Source: Chromera velia (taxonomy: Eukaryota; Sar; Chromeraceae). From it: a stretch of 25,000 nucleotides of DNA. Made by a program: the position numbers and the translations under genes. The notes beneath the pieces are model-generated. The model was not told where the DNA came from. It made no database searches and saw nothing but the letters and a program-made list of their open reading frames with translations. The stretch covers positions 15,001 through 40,000 of the forward strand of contig JAHBMJ010000561.1 of the NCBI GenBank assembly GCA_018398765.1, written 5' to 3'. The first letter of the stretch is position 1. The number at the start of each line of letters is the position of its first letter. Shown in pieces: positions 1 through 10,288 of this stretch.

Positions 1-236
1 TCTTCCTCTATTGCCTCACTGCCTAAGTATCAAGTCTGTCTCCACCTTTTTTCTCCCTGCACTTTCCCTCTCCTGCTTCTTGCTTCTTGCCTTTTTGATT
101 TGTGCACACAATAAGAAGAATCAAAACAAGAAAAGTGAAGATCATAAAATACATGTACAAGACCATTAAGAAAGGGAAGAGAGAGAGGAAGGAAGGAAAG
201 AAAAAAGAAACCATGCACCTCGCTGTGTGCTTGCAG

Positions 237-569
237 CCTCTGGATGCCACCACACCGGTCCCTGTCCCCCCGATGCCGGTCCGAGGTGCGAGGTTGACGA
301 TGAAGTCCGACTCCGATTTGCGGCTGGAGGCGGGGGGAGTGGGCGCGCCTTCAAACATGATCACGACTCTCTCCTCCTCTCCAGGTCCCCCCAAAGCTCC
401 GTCTTCTATGTGGCCAGGTGTCTTGTCCTCTGCTGACACCGAGGGGGTGTTGGAGGACAGCGGGGAGTTGACAGCACGCAACAGACAGGCAGTGCCAAGG
501 ATCAAAGCACCCCCTCGTCCTGGGGCCGCCCTGAGAGGTTTGAAGCATTCAGAGAGCACACCTCTCTGA
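237..569 (+). CDS. possible terminal exon of an unidentified gene
   Basis: A reading frame opens directly after a splice-acceptor-like stretch (pyrimidines, then TTGCAG at 231-236) and runs 110 codons to TGA at 567-569. Its length is an exact multiple of three, so it would be a phase-0 last exon. The same TTGCAG acceptor form is used by confident exons elsewhere in the window. The product would be Pro/Ser/Gly-rich and probably disordered, starting PLDATTPVPVPP. I recognise no domain. The opposite strand is also open across this stretch and could be the coding one, with a hydrophobic patch near GGALILGTACLL. The rest of any gene lies left of the window. Treat it as a candidate only. Confidence 0.25.
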   Translation, partial: PLDATTPVPVPPMPVRGARLTMKSDSDLRLEAGGVGAPSNMITTLSSSPGPPKAPSSMWPGVLSSADTEGVLEDSGELTARNRQAVPRIKAPPRPGAALRGLKHSESTPL

Positions 570-2470
570 TCGATGTATTTTTCGTTGTAATGGCCCGGTA
601 CATTCAAGTTGCCACTAGACCACTGGTTTTTTCTGCGTGTAAGAACACGGTGTTCTTCTTTCAAGAGTCCTACCAAGAGTCAGTTGTGATTGGTGACTAA
701 CACGTCCCGAGGATAGGCTCTGGTAGAATACTATGTAGAACAAGTCTATAACGTTAGCGTTTTTTCTTTGGTTTTGTATGTGAAATTGATGAACAACTTT
801 GAACTGAAGTATATATGAATCTAGATATCCCAAGATATGAATGAAACACTAAACGAAACACACAGCTATCAAATGTAGTTGGCCAAAGCCTAAGTGATAT
901 GCTCACAGGCTTTAACTGCATGCCTGAATTCAAATTCAATATTGTAGCGTCACATAATTTTTCCGATATATATAATTTTTTTGTATAGTCTTTCACATAT
1001 AATTCTAGATATAATTTTGATTAGGAGTTCACACACACCCAAAAAAGGATAACGCCAGGGCTAACACCCAAAAAAGAAAAGATTAGCTTTCAATCTACTT
1101 AGTTCTAGCCTCTAGAAAAGGCGTACCAAGATTTTTATCAATTTTTTTTTAGGCAGGTCTTAAAAGACAGGGCCCCTTAAAGGTACCTCAGGCTGTAGCA
1201 GGGTGCAGGGTGTCAGTCTTCCGTTCAGCCTAAGGTTATTACACAGAAGAAGGCTTAATTATTGAAGGACTACAGTTAAAGGTCCAATGAAGGAAACGAA
1301 AGAAAGTTCAAATTTAAAGAAGGAAACTAGGAAGGAAAAAGGCTAGGAAAAAGGCAACCAGAAAACGACGGCCGGACGGAAAGAAGGAACTGTGAAGACT
1401 GTCCGCGAAGACAGGAAGAAAAGAAAAATCGAAGACAGGAAGAAAGAAAAGACGGAACTAAGAGAAATAGAAAGGAAGCCAAAGAAGACAGAAAAAGAGA
1501 AAGAAATAACGGAGGAAGAAGAAGGAAAGAAAGAAAGAAAGAAAGAAAGGAAGGAAGGAAGGAAGGAAAGGAGGAAAGAAAGAAAGAAAGAAAGAAAGAA
1601 AAAAAAAAAGAAAGAAAAAAAGAAAGAAAGATAGAAAGAAAGAAAGAAAGAAAGAAAAGAAAGATGAATGAATGAATGAATCAATGAATGAATGAATAAA
1701 TGAATGAATGAAGAGAGAGAAAGGAAGAACGAAGAAAAGCGGGAAGCAAAGAAAGAACCTTCAATATATGAAGCGAAGGCTGGGAGAGAGAATTGCATCA
1801 GAAGACATGGAGAAAAGGAGGAGGGGGGGGAGGGAGGAACGGAGGGAGTGCTCAAAGTTCATGATGGAAGGGATAAGATGGATGGACGGTTGAATGAACA
1901 GATGGATTGGTAGGTGCTGGCTGGCTGACTGGCTGCGTAGGTGGGAATGGATTTGCATGGGGTGAGACGAAAAACACAAGGGCACACAGCACTTTGAAGC
2001 AGGCCTGAAGTAGTTCCCGGAGCCGGATGCAAAAAAAAAGAGACGTATATCCAGGACATGCAGTAAGAAGCAGATGCATGTATGATAATAAATGTAGATA
2101 AATGGTGCACCCAGGCTCGACCAAAGGTGTGTACCCCCCGAATCAAGCAACTTCGGTGCGTTGGGATATTCCTTCAGATGCGATTGTCGTTGTACACATG
2201 CAGCTAATCCATTAACCGGTTCACCCTCTAAAAAGAGTTTTCTGTGCTTCAGAACTCCGGGCCCCTGACCCAAAGCCAACCCCCCAGCGGATCACGATGC
2301 TATCCCCCCCGCCCCCCCCCTGCCGCCCGACATGACTCATTCGGGACGTGCAGGACCTCACGTTCAATCTCTAGAACCAACGAACGCTGATAGCTGGAAA
2401 CCCGTTGGATCTTCAAATACCACGAGACGGCGATATTCTTACAAAAGTTGTTCTTTCAAACCCCAGAGCT
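570..2470. other. gene-free stretch: AT-rich block, purine tract, SUMO downstream region
   Basis: I find no convincing exon here. Positions about 680-1140 are AT-rich, with many short TATA and TCTAGA words and stops in all frames. About 1300-1760 is a purine-rich microsatellite listed separately. About 1900-2470 is mixed sequence downstream of the minus-strand SUMO gene and should hold its 3' untranslated region and polyadenylation site. Long frames across the purine tract are low-complexity Lys/Glu/Arg or Ser/Phe strings and are not counted as genes. Confidence 0.6.
1521..1709. repeat. purine microsatellite, (GAAA)n/(GGAA)n then (GAAT)n
   Basis: From about 1521 to 1660 the plus strand is an almost unbroken run of GAAA and GGAA units, with an A-run near 1599-1610. 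At about 1664-1709 it changes to GAAT units. The run is homopurine for more than 100 bases on one strand, which can favour triplex (H-DNA) structure. The flanks remain purine-biased out to about 1300 and 1850. Confidence 0.9.
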
Positions 2471-2731
2471 TCACCTTGCTTCGGCACCGCCCTCTTGCAT
2501 GACCACGCAATCGATAGTGTCACCGTCATCGAGACCTATCTCTCCCGCAGTGGCACTCCTATCCAGCTGCTCGCCGTCAAACAAAAAGCGCACGGTATCT
2601 ATGGGTTGATTGGTTTTTTGGCAATAAGCTCCCATGAGCTTGTCCAGCCGGGTGGTCGGCTTAATCCGGAAATGCACCGTCTGCCCGTTCTGGGCCTTTA
2701 CGAGAAGGGTGATTTGTTCTTTTTCCGCCAT
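2471..2731 (-). CDS. SUMO: SUMO (small ubiquitin-like modifier) precursor
   Basis: This intronless gene encodes 86 residues from ATG at 2731-2729 to TGA. SUMO is conjugated to lysines of target proteins by an E1-E2-E3 cascade, mainly in the nucleus. The sequence fits the beta-grasp SUMO fold: a short tail (MAEKEQ), then ITLLVKAQNGQTVHFRIK, a KLMGAYCQKTNQP helix, the hallmark VRFLFDGEQL, and DDGDTIDCVVMQ before the diglycine. Gly-Gly is at residues 81-82, followed by AEAR, so a SUMO protease would have to remove four residues. The usual Q-T-G-G is Q-E-G-G here. I see no clear psi-K-x-E chain-forming site near the N terminus. The ATG was chosen because upstream in-frame codons offer only TTG and the family starts at this point. 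The stop codon overlaps a donor-like AAG/GTGAAG, so an alternative spliced tail is possible. The gene lies head to head with the kinase gene. Confidence 0.94.
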   Translation of the reverse strand: MAEKEQITLLVKAQNGQTVHFRIKPTTRLDKLMGAYCQKTNQPIDTVRFLFDGEQLDRSATAGEIGLDDGDTIDCVVMQEGGAEAR

Positions 2732-3539
2732 CCTGAAGGACAAACGAGGAGAGAGTGGAGGACAAATCAGGAGAGAAAAGGAGACGGTGACGCCCTCGAA
2801 CGTAAAATTTCGGGGAAAGCGAGACTCTTCCAGATCTTTGGCCAGATTCTGACACCTGTGACTGAAATGCCCTCACTTGTGAATGTGGTTGCGAACCGCT
2901 ACATGAAATGTGGACTGTACTGTGACTACTGTCTCTCGAATGGACTCAATTTCAGTCTGGTCGATCACTAATTAAAATCGCGAATCATTGCGGGCCCCGG
3001 AAAGTTCTTTTTTCACTTGGCCCGGAAAGCGTAGCTGTGAGGGGCACTTACAAATTAAGAGTTGAGCGCGTATGTCGACGCGAATCTACGATTGAAAAAT
3101 CTGACGCACGCATTGCCACGCAAATGCATGCATGTCCCGGAAATAGAGCTGAGCGGGCCTTAAAATAGCTTAAAGCATGCAACGGCCGGGCCGGCGGGGC
3201 CGCGGGTGGCGGGCCGGCGGGCCGGCGGGTGAAAACAAAGTTAATTTCGCTATAATTTCGCTTTCCGGGCCATTCGCACGGAGTGCTTCAGATTCCGGGA
3301 CAGCATGCAATGGGCCCGGCCGGCCGAGGCGCGAGCCGGGCAGACTGACTGACACACGACGATGACGCTGAGTGTTTGTTTTTTAGATCGAGGTGTCTGG
3401 AGATGTCTGGAGCTCAACTGATGAGATATCAGAGGTGATGTGAAGTGTCATATACTTCTGAACGTAGCGTGAAGAGAGGTCTTGTAGGGCGACAGAAAGA
3501 GCAGTTTTGATTCGTCGACTGACAACGCTCTTCGGGTAG
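2732..3539. promoter_or_regulatory. divergent promoter region between SUMO and kinase genes
   Basis: About 800 bases separate the two start codons and contain no supported exon. The octamer CCCGGAAA occurs at 2996-3003, 3021-3028 and 3136-3143. Its inverse TTTCCGGG is at 3262-3269, and a shortened TTCCGGG is at 3293-3299. A GC-rich GGCCGG/GGCGGGCC run fills about 3182-3230. GCATGC-type palindromes are near 3124-3134, 3176-3181 and 3303-3308. The repeated element in both orientations suggests a transcription-factor site shared by both genes, but no factor can be named from the sequence. Confidence 0.55.
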
Positions 3540-6500
3540 ATGTGGAAGGCAGCCGGTCTACCTCACTACTCCGAGAATGACCTTGGCATCTCCGAAGCTG
3601 CTGGTGAAGACAGTGCCTGTCGGCCTATCTTGCTCGGACGCCTTGGTCGTACTCAGGTAGCAGTGAAACTTTTCTCGAACTATGCGGCTTACACCAGAGA
3701 ACTGTACTTCCATCGACAGATCAGACACCCCAATGTGCTTCTTCTCATTGGAACAGCACGAGTTCGGGGCATGCGAGCCCTCGTGTTTGAGAGACTGGTC
3801 GACAACCTCTGTCACAGTGTCGCTAGACGCGGACTACCAACGAGCGTTCTGGTCAGGAAACTGGAGGAAGTTGCCGCAGCGCTCGAGTATCTCCACCTCC
3901 ACGAGATCGTGCACGGAGACGTGAAGAGCCAAAACATCCTTGCGGATGCCAATAGCTCGGCAAAGCTCTCTGATTTCGGTTTCTCGATTGAACTGAAAGA
4001 AGAGTCGCTGTTCCTTCAAATGCCTTCTCCGAGTGGGACGAGGGGATACATTTGTCCCTTCTTCCTCTTGACAGGAAAGGCCAACAAGTCGATGGACGTC
4101 TACTCCTTTGGCGCAACGATTGAGGAGTTTGTGTTCGACCAGGAACCACTCAGCGATGTCGGTGATGGCTTTTTTGAACCCAGAAACCTTGGGAATGAAA
4201 TTGCCGTGTTGGGTGAAGAGGGGGCTGTGCAAGAGGCTGTTGAGCTCGGCTGGCACTCTGAAACTGCGAGGCGTCTTTTGGATCTTGCAAGGAGGTAAGC
4301 ATGTCGGTATCATCCTTTTTTGTTTGCTGTTCAATCTTGCAAGCGGCTCAAGAATGAGACGAAGAAGCAAGAATGCACTTCAGGCGAAGATTAAGTTCCC
4401 CGTGTCTTCTTGCTGATCGGATTCCCATGTCGGTATCATCCTTTTTTGTTTGCTGTTCAATCTTGCAAGCGGCTCAAGAATGAGACGAAGAAGCAAGAAT
4501 GCACTTCAGGCGAAGCTTAAGTTCCCCGTGTCTTCTTGCTGATCGGATTCCCATTCGTTCTTTCCTGACAGGAACTCTCTTGTTGTCCTCCCCCTTCCTT
4601 GGTGAGGGAAGTGTGTTCTCTTCCACCCGAAACAGGTTGTTGGAGTATTCGTATCTGAGTTTCGGGCTGGTTCTTGCTTGACTTCCATCTTTCCATCCCG
4701 CCTTCCTGCCTGTTAATTCTCTGTATGTGAATGCAGGTGCAAGGCTCCGAGGATAGCAGAGCGGCCCTCGATTTCAGAAGTGGTCTGGGAGATCCAGAAG
4801 ATTGGGGAGATGAAGACGGAGTCCCTCCCTCTTCACCTCCCCCTGGCTCGGCACAGGTCGGCGGCCTCCTCCACGCTCTCGGACCTCTCAGAGCGCATGC
4901 GTCGGAATTCGATGATGCCGTCGCAGCAGTCGTGGGAGGTGAGAACGAACCCTGTAGCAGGGTCGGTGAGGGGAAGTGAGGGCACGGCTTCTCCCTCTCC
5001 ATGTGCAGCAGCAGGAGGGAGGGGGAGGGGGGGGAGCCTAGGTGTAGAGAGCAGCCCGGGTCTTGCCCCCTTTTCCGAAGAGGGAGGGGGAAGGGAGCGG
5101 ATGGCAGGAACGACCACTCGGAGCACACCCCCTCGAGAGGCACCCAGCCTCTCGAATCCGTTCTCTCCCGGCAGCTTCCACAGTCAAGCACCACTGGGGT
5201 TCATCCCAGCAGCAGCAGCAGCAGGTGGCGAGGCTAGCTGCAGTCCCCTGGAGGTTCCCCGGGGTGGCTGGGCTGAGTTTTCCCTTCCCCCGACGATCAA
5301 ACACGGGGCATCGTTCTCCCCCCAGCAGCAGCTGTTGTTGGCGAACCCTTTCCGCCCGGGGGGGGCCATGTCGGGGCCTGGACTGGCCTCCGAGAGTGTG
5401 GCCCCCGCATTCACACTTCGACTTTCGCATCCCTTGCTTGAAGCTGCTGTGAGGGAGATGGTGGTGAGTGGGGAGAGAGAAAAGATGGAGGCAGAAGAGC
5501 TCCTCACCGTCTTCGGACCCTCGTTAGAATTTTTGGGGTTCTGGAGCGGGGCGTTCAGAGAAAATGCAGAGTTTTTGAAAGGGGCGGGGTATGTGCAGAC
5601 AGAGAAGAGGCCGGTGCACCGAGAATGTGATGCTGCGATCCGATTTCAATCAGACCCTCTTGAGGTCGGGGGGTCAAGTCGCTACCTCAGCAGTTGCCTG
5701 TTGCCCCCCCTCCGTTCAGCTGCAGTGGGAAGCCTAGTGAAAGATGAGGGGGGGGAGAAGAAGGGGCGGTTGAATCGTGTGGGTGCGATGGAACTGTTGA
5801 ATGCTATTGAGGAGGTAGAGAGATCTCTCTCGGTCTGCAGGGTAGTGTGCCTCCCTCCCGTTCAACTGTCGAGAGAGCGAGTTGACGCCTCGCTCTGTGC
5901 GACTGCTGAGGTGACCCCCTACCCCTCGTTTTCCTCTTCCTCTTCCTCCTTCGAGTGTTTGTCTTCTTCGTCTCCGCCCCCGGCAGGGTGTCAGGAGAGA
6001 GGGCAGAAGGAAAGAGAGGGAGCTGAGCCTTGTCCTCCCAAGTCGAGCGTTCACTTTGCCCCCTTTCTAAGTGTGATGGGTCCTCTAAGTTCTGTTCTTC
6101 TGAAAAGGAGGAAGGGGGGCGGGAGGGTCGTCACTGAGGCAGACGACCTAGTCCCCCTCTACAGGGGGGACTCCCTCACTCTCCTCAGCAGTAGACAAGA
6201 ACAGGGAGAGGGAGGAGGGGAAGGGGAGCAAGAACATTCTGGGGGATCTCTCTGGGATCTCCGGCCACTCTGTCAGTCCCCTCAGCAGTCTCGACTTTCC
6301 TCTTCCTCCTCCTCCTCGAATGTCTTCACGTATGTGCTTGAGACCAGCGTGATGCTAGAGCCCCATCGAACCGTTGTAGATCAGCAGGAGGTGGGAGAGA
6401 CGGAGACGGCGGAGACGGCGTCTCTGGGCGCCTCGATGGCGGCGGTGCCCTTGACGGAGTTGGGAGGGATTCCCTCGAGCACATTTGTACAGGTAGATGA

Positions 6501-6546
6501 TCCCCCCGCGCCGCCCCATGGGCTAGGGTGTCGGTGGTTGTTTTGA
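3540..6546 (+). CDS. TKL-like protein kinase, divergent, with long disordered C-terminal tail
   Basis: Two exons, 3540-4294 and 4737-6546, join in phase (AG/G) to give 854 residues. Kinase motifs in order: VAVK with Lys43, helix-C Glu54, HGDVKSQN at 125-132 (catalytic Asp127, Asn132), DFG at 145-147, DVYSFG at 186-191, and the RPS motif of subdomain XI at 261-263. The RPS motif comes only from exon 2, which confirms the splice. DVYSFG and HGDVKSQN are typical of tyrosine-kinase-like Ser/Thr kinases. Two features are odd: the Gly-rich loop lacks GxGxxG (residues about 20-35), and the APE motif reads CPF after GTRGYI, losing its Glu. ATP binding may be weak, although the Lys, Asp and DFG residues remain. 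Residues after about 275 are Ser/Pro/Gly-rich with Ser and Ala runs and no known domain. The start is the first ATG before the kinase fold; an upstream exon cannot be excluded. Confidence 0.85.
4300..4551 (+). repeat. 126-bp tandem duplication inside the kinase intron
   Basis: Bases 4300-4425 are repeated at 4426-4551 with a single difference (A at 4390, C at 4516). The unit begins CATGTCGGTATCATCC and ends GATCGGATTCC. The first copy starts five bases inside the intron, just after GTAAG, so the donor itself is not duplicated. Near identity points to a recent event. Such a length change would be expected to vary between strains. Confidence 0.97.
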
Positions 6547-9480
6547 GGGGTGGGTGAAAAATTTTTGCATACATGAATGGTCAAGAATTCGAGGAACGTT
6601 CCAGGCTTGGTGATTACCTTGAGAAGAAAGGTGCGAGACGTGATGGCTGACCGTTCTGGGGCAGTGTCAGGGGTGCTGGCTGCTTTGAGAGCAGTGTCAT
6701 TCATGGGCACACGCACTTTGTCTGCATGGCAAGTCTCTGCATTCATGAGCCAGAGTATGGGTCAACTTTCTTCACAGCCAAAAGGGTGAAATTTCAAACT
6801 CGCTCAAGCCAGCAGAGAGTACAGGGTATGGGGGAAAGAAGGGAGGAGGGGTGGGGAGAAAAATCTCGGACCGATGCAAAAATTCAGGCAAGGTAATCAG
6901 CGCAGGGACCTGACTGGCAGACAGCAAAGAATGGGTTCATGGGTGTGACTTTGAAGGAACCACGTGCTGCATGTGCACCTTTTGTGTGAGCATGACTTCA
7001 CAGCCGCACTTTCCCTTTTTCTCTTTCTCCTTCCACCTTAGAGCTGCATTACTTTCTTTCGTTCAGACGTTCGGTTCGCTCCGTACGTTTTTCTCCAGTC
7101 GGAAAGGCAAAGAACAAGAGACAGAACAGATCTGAGGAGTTGCTGTAGACAGAGTGTGTGTGTGTGGGTTGCTTGGCTCTGCTGTGGCCTTCTCGATCTC
7201 TCTGTTTGTCCTCCGAACAAAAAGTACAGACTTACTTTGCTGTCGCGATTCTTGCGGCTGAAGCGACGCCAAGTTCGTACACTCGCTTTCAAATGTGCAA
7301 AGTGTTGCGTGTCCGGTATGCATTTTCTTATAAAGGGTCGTCTCTCAAAATGCGAACGATGCGAAGCGCAAGCAAAGAAAAACGCTGCTGGCGTGTCCGG
7401 AAAGGCCTTTTCGCTTTAGTCTCTCATTCACGTCTTTTTAGTCAAGTGGAGCCGTTTGTGTGCACACTGTGAATTTTCCACAAAATGTCTCTTCCATTCT
7501 TTCGTGCTTCTTGCCTTGTGTGTGTGTGCAATTCGCTGCTGCTGGAAGATTGTGAATTCAGAATGAAAGTGAGGATTTTTCTTTTATGCGTATGTGTGGC
7601 TTGTGAGTGAGTGAGTGAGTGTGTGTGTGAATGTGTGTGTCTCAACCGTGCGCACAGGTCATTGTGTGTGGTGTGTGAGCGCAAGCGTGAGAATTCAATC
7701 GACAGTCTTGGTGGTCTGGTTGCATGCCCGCCTTCATGGTTGTCATTGTTTTCTAGGCTGTCGAGAAGAGAACGGCTTGTCGGAATGCAGGCAAGCCCGT
7801 TTCGCAGCAGTATGTTGAAGGCTGGTGTCCTTCATGTGTGTGGGATCATGCAGGCAGGCAGACTTGGGGAAGTTCCGCACTTCTCTCTCTCTCTCCTTCA
7901 TTCTTTCTTTTGTCCTGTTTTTTTATTTTGTCCCTTGACCTTGGGTTTTGGTCTCCCGGAAGGGTTGTTTTTTCTTTCCCTGACTTTCCCCCATCTCTTT
8001 TGTTCGTTAATTCATTCCGTTAATTAAATTCGTCACTTGTTGTTTTGCTTGAAGAGATAAGAGGTAAGGGGGGCGTTGCCAGAAAGAACCCCCCCCCCTT
8101 ACTCGATGAACGTGCCCTCTGAGATGTTTTTTTCGGTTTCATTTCGTTTGGTTTCACTTCAAGGAGATCGAAGGGGAGCTGTAAAGGGAATATAAGTTGA
8201 TGATGGATTCACTCACAGGGGTTCTGAAGGAGGCAGAGGCCGCTACCTGTGTTGGGCAGCACTCACTGTATGTCAGACAAAAGGGCCTCCCTTCGTCTCC
8301 CATTTCTCCCTTCTGGTTCCTCTTATGCTTTGTTTTTTCTTTCCTCAATCGCTTTTTGTGTGTGTGAATTTTGGGTGTAATGGATCGATCCATGATGCAT
8401 CAGGCAGGCAGGTGATGGAGCTGGAGAGGGAAAGGGAATTCCGCATGCATGCGTGCGTGCATGGAGAATTCAATTGGATTTCAGACGCTCACATAATTTT
8501 CAAATCGAAAGAAATGCTTTTAATTTTTTGTGCTTCTCTCCGCAAAGACAGTGAGGGAGGGAGGGAATGCCCTTTGGGTGAAGGCATCGAAGAAAGCAGA
8601 AAGAGAGACTGACACAGTCGAAGCAGAAAGGAAGAAAGAAAGAGACTCGTGGGTGGGGGCCTCGATCCTGCGTCTCCTTCTCTTCTCTCTCTGATGATCT
8701 GCTTTCGTTCATTTATTTTCTTTCTTTCTTTCTTTCTTTCAGACAGACGCCCCCTCTGTCTGTCCGTTCGACTGGTTTCTGTTCTATCTTTTCTTTTCGT
8801 CCGTTGCTGCCGTGAATTCATTCATTCATTCATTCGCATACAGACAGACAAGTGCGGTTGTCCACTGACAGAAGAAGGATCCGTCAGACAGGCAGGCGGG
8901 CAGACAGGCGCCCGGGTTGCTTCCTTCCAAAGAGAGGAAAGTGATCAAAGGGGCGCCCTCTACTTGTGCATGCATATGTGTTCTTTTCTGTTTTCCTTCT
9001 TTTTCTGAATTTGATCCATCCGTTTCTCTCCCCGCTTCCTGAATTCATGCAAGGCGGGGTTTCGGTTTTCGCTGTTTGGTTGCGTTGGCTGGCCGGTTTC
9101 TACTTTAGAGGGGAGGTGGTAGAGAGGTTACATCTCAGATAAGTTGAAAGGTCAAGGGCACAACCAGGGTTCCTGCTGGTCAGTACTACTCACTCACCTT
9201 GACCTGGCCAACAGAGTGTTTTCGTTGGGTCTCAATTTGCGTCACTCACACAGACGATGGAAAGGGGGGATTGATAAAGGCTTTTCTTCACTTTATTTCA
9301 ACCGCGGTATGAATTCCATTCCGTCAACCCGATTTTTCTGGAAGGAGAATTCCTGGAGGGGGGAACGGAACCTAATCTGTTCAGCTCGCATGCACATGAC
9401 AGCTGCTCAGACCGCATGTCTTTGCGTAGTGGATCTTTGTGGAGGAACTCGCGTTGGCACCAAGCAAGCAGCGCCAGATG
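6547..9480. other. microsatellite-rich intergenic region with scattered splice-like signals
   Basis: I see no confident gene. The first few hundred bases should include the kinase 3' untranslated region. Simple repeats include (TG)n at about 7148-7166, (GTGA)/(TG)n at about 7604-7640, (GCAT)/(GCGT)n at about 8442-8463, (CTTT)n at about 8718-8739, (ATTC)n at about 8816-8836 and (CAGA)n near 8840-8850. Some of these sit against donor- or acceptor-like sequences, as they do in GPN3, so short undetected exons of an unknown gene remain possible. Confidence 0.5.
8743..8811 (+). other. possible 69-nt cryptic exon between repeat-anchored splice signals
   Basis: A (CTTT)n pyrimidine tract ends in CAG at 8740-8742, a good acceptor. 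At 8812 GTGAATTCATTC begins a tetranucleotide run, matching the donor-anchored repeats seen in GPN3. The 69 bases between are open in all three frames. One frame reads TDAPSVCPFDWFLFYLFF and onward, which would be hydrophobic. No neighbouring exons could be linked to it, so this is a weak candidate. Confidence 0.15.
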
Positions 9481-10288
9481 ACCTGCTCTGATCGATGCTG
9501 GAGCAATAGATTTTTTCGGACCTGCTGTATTGCAATGCATAGTTGCAAAAACATGCTGATGTGATTTTAACACTGATTTATAAAAATTCTGGGAGAGAAG
9601 TATTAGTACAATCATATTACAATGCTATAGGAGTCTCCGAGTCAGTACAGATTCATTGCAGAATTCATTGATTTTTAATCGTAAAACTAAGCTTAGAACC
9701 TTACCGGGCCTAGAACTACTAAGCTATAACTAAAACAATTTTAGCGTTGAACAGTTGAATTTCAACTTACTAGCGCAGAGACAGGCCGCTCAACACTAGC
9801 CTAGACTTAGCATTAAAATGTGTAAAACAGCTAGGCCGGGTTACAAACTTTAGTACTTAGGAAGTCATGGTCAACGTAGTTTTTGAATGTACTAGTCTGA
9901 CAAGTATACTGTATACTAGCATAACTACAATTAGTTAGTTTCCAATTGTTGAGATTTTAACTTAACTTCAGACCTAGCTTCAGACTAGACTTCAGATTTC
10001 CTTTTTATTTCTTTTTAGTACAATCAAATTCCTGTTAGCGTTGAATAATCTAGTGAATAATTTACTTGAATTGAATTCAATTGGCGTTATCCTAAATCAT
10101 GCAGTTCTACTTCTTACTTAGTAGACTTCTTGGGGGGAATGGACTGGCAATCTATGCCATGTGCCATGCCAGTGTGTGTGAGTGTATGTCATTCAAAGTT
10201 GTAGTATGATATAGATGGCCGCGCGGAGTGTTGGTATAATTGATGCTAGGGAGTTTCTGACTGGCAGTGACTGCTCTAGTGCACTTGG
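9481..10288. other. AT-rich gene-free block downstream of the scaffold gene
   Basis: Composition changes sharply at about 9500 to AT-rich sequence dense in CTAG, TTAG and ACTT words, with stops in every frame until about 10200. It lies downstream of the minus-strand scaffold gene, whose 3' untranslated region should occupy its right part. I find no transposase, terminal repeat or RNA gene. It resembles the AT-rich blocks at about 680-1140 and after 24214 in style, but I could not align them. Confidence 0.5.

Noticed and set aside
1343-1855. 170-codon minus frame rich in Ser, Phe and Leu, and matching plus Lys/Glu frames
   Set aside because: Pure translation of the purine microsatellite; composition is explained by the repeat.
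2405-2971. 188-codon plus frame over the SUMO gene
   Set aside because: Antisense shadow of a clearly recognisable SUMO coding sequence.
4300-4551. CRISPR-like or regulatory repeat array
   Set aside because: Only two directly abutting copies without spacers, in a eukaryotic intron; a simple tandem duplication.
7038-7684. Cys-rich plus frames and minus His/Thr frames
   Set aside because: The Cys and His come from TG/CA repeats; no spacing of a known zinc-binding domain and no linked exons.
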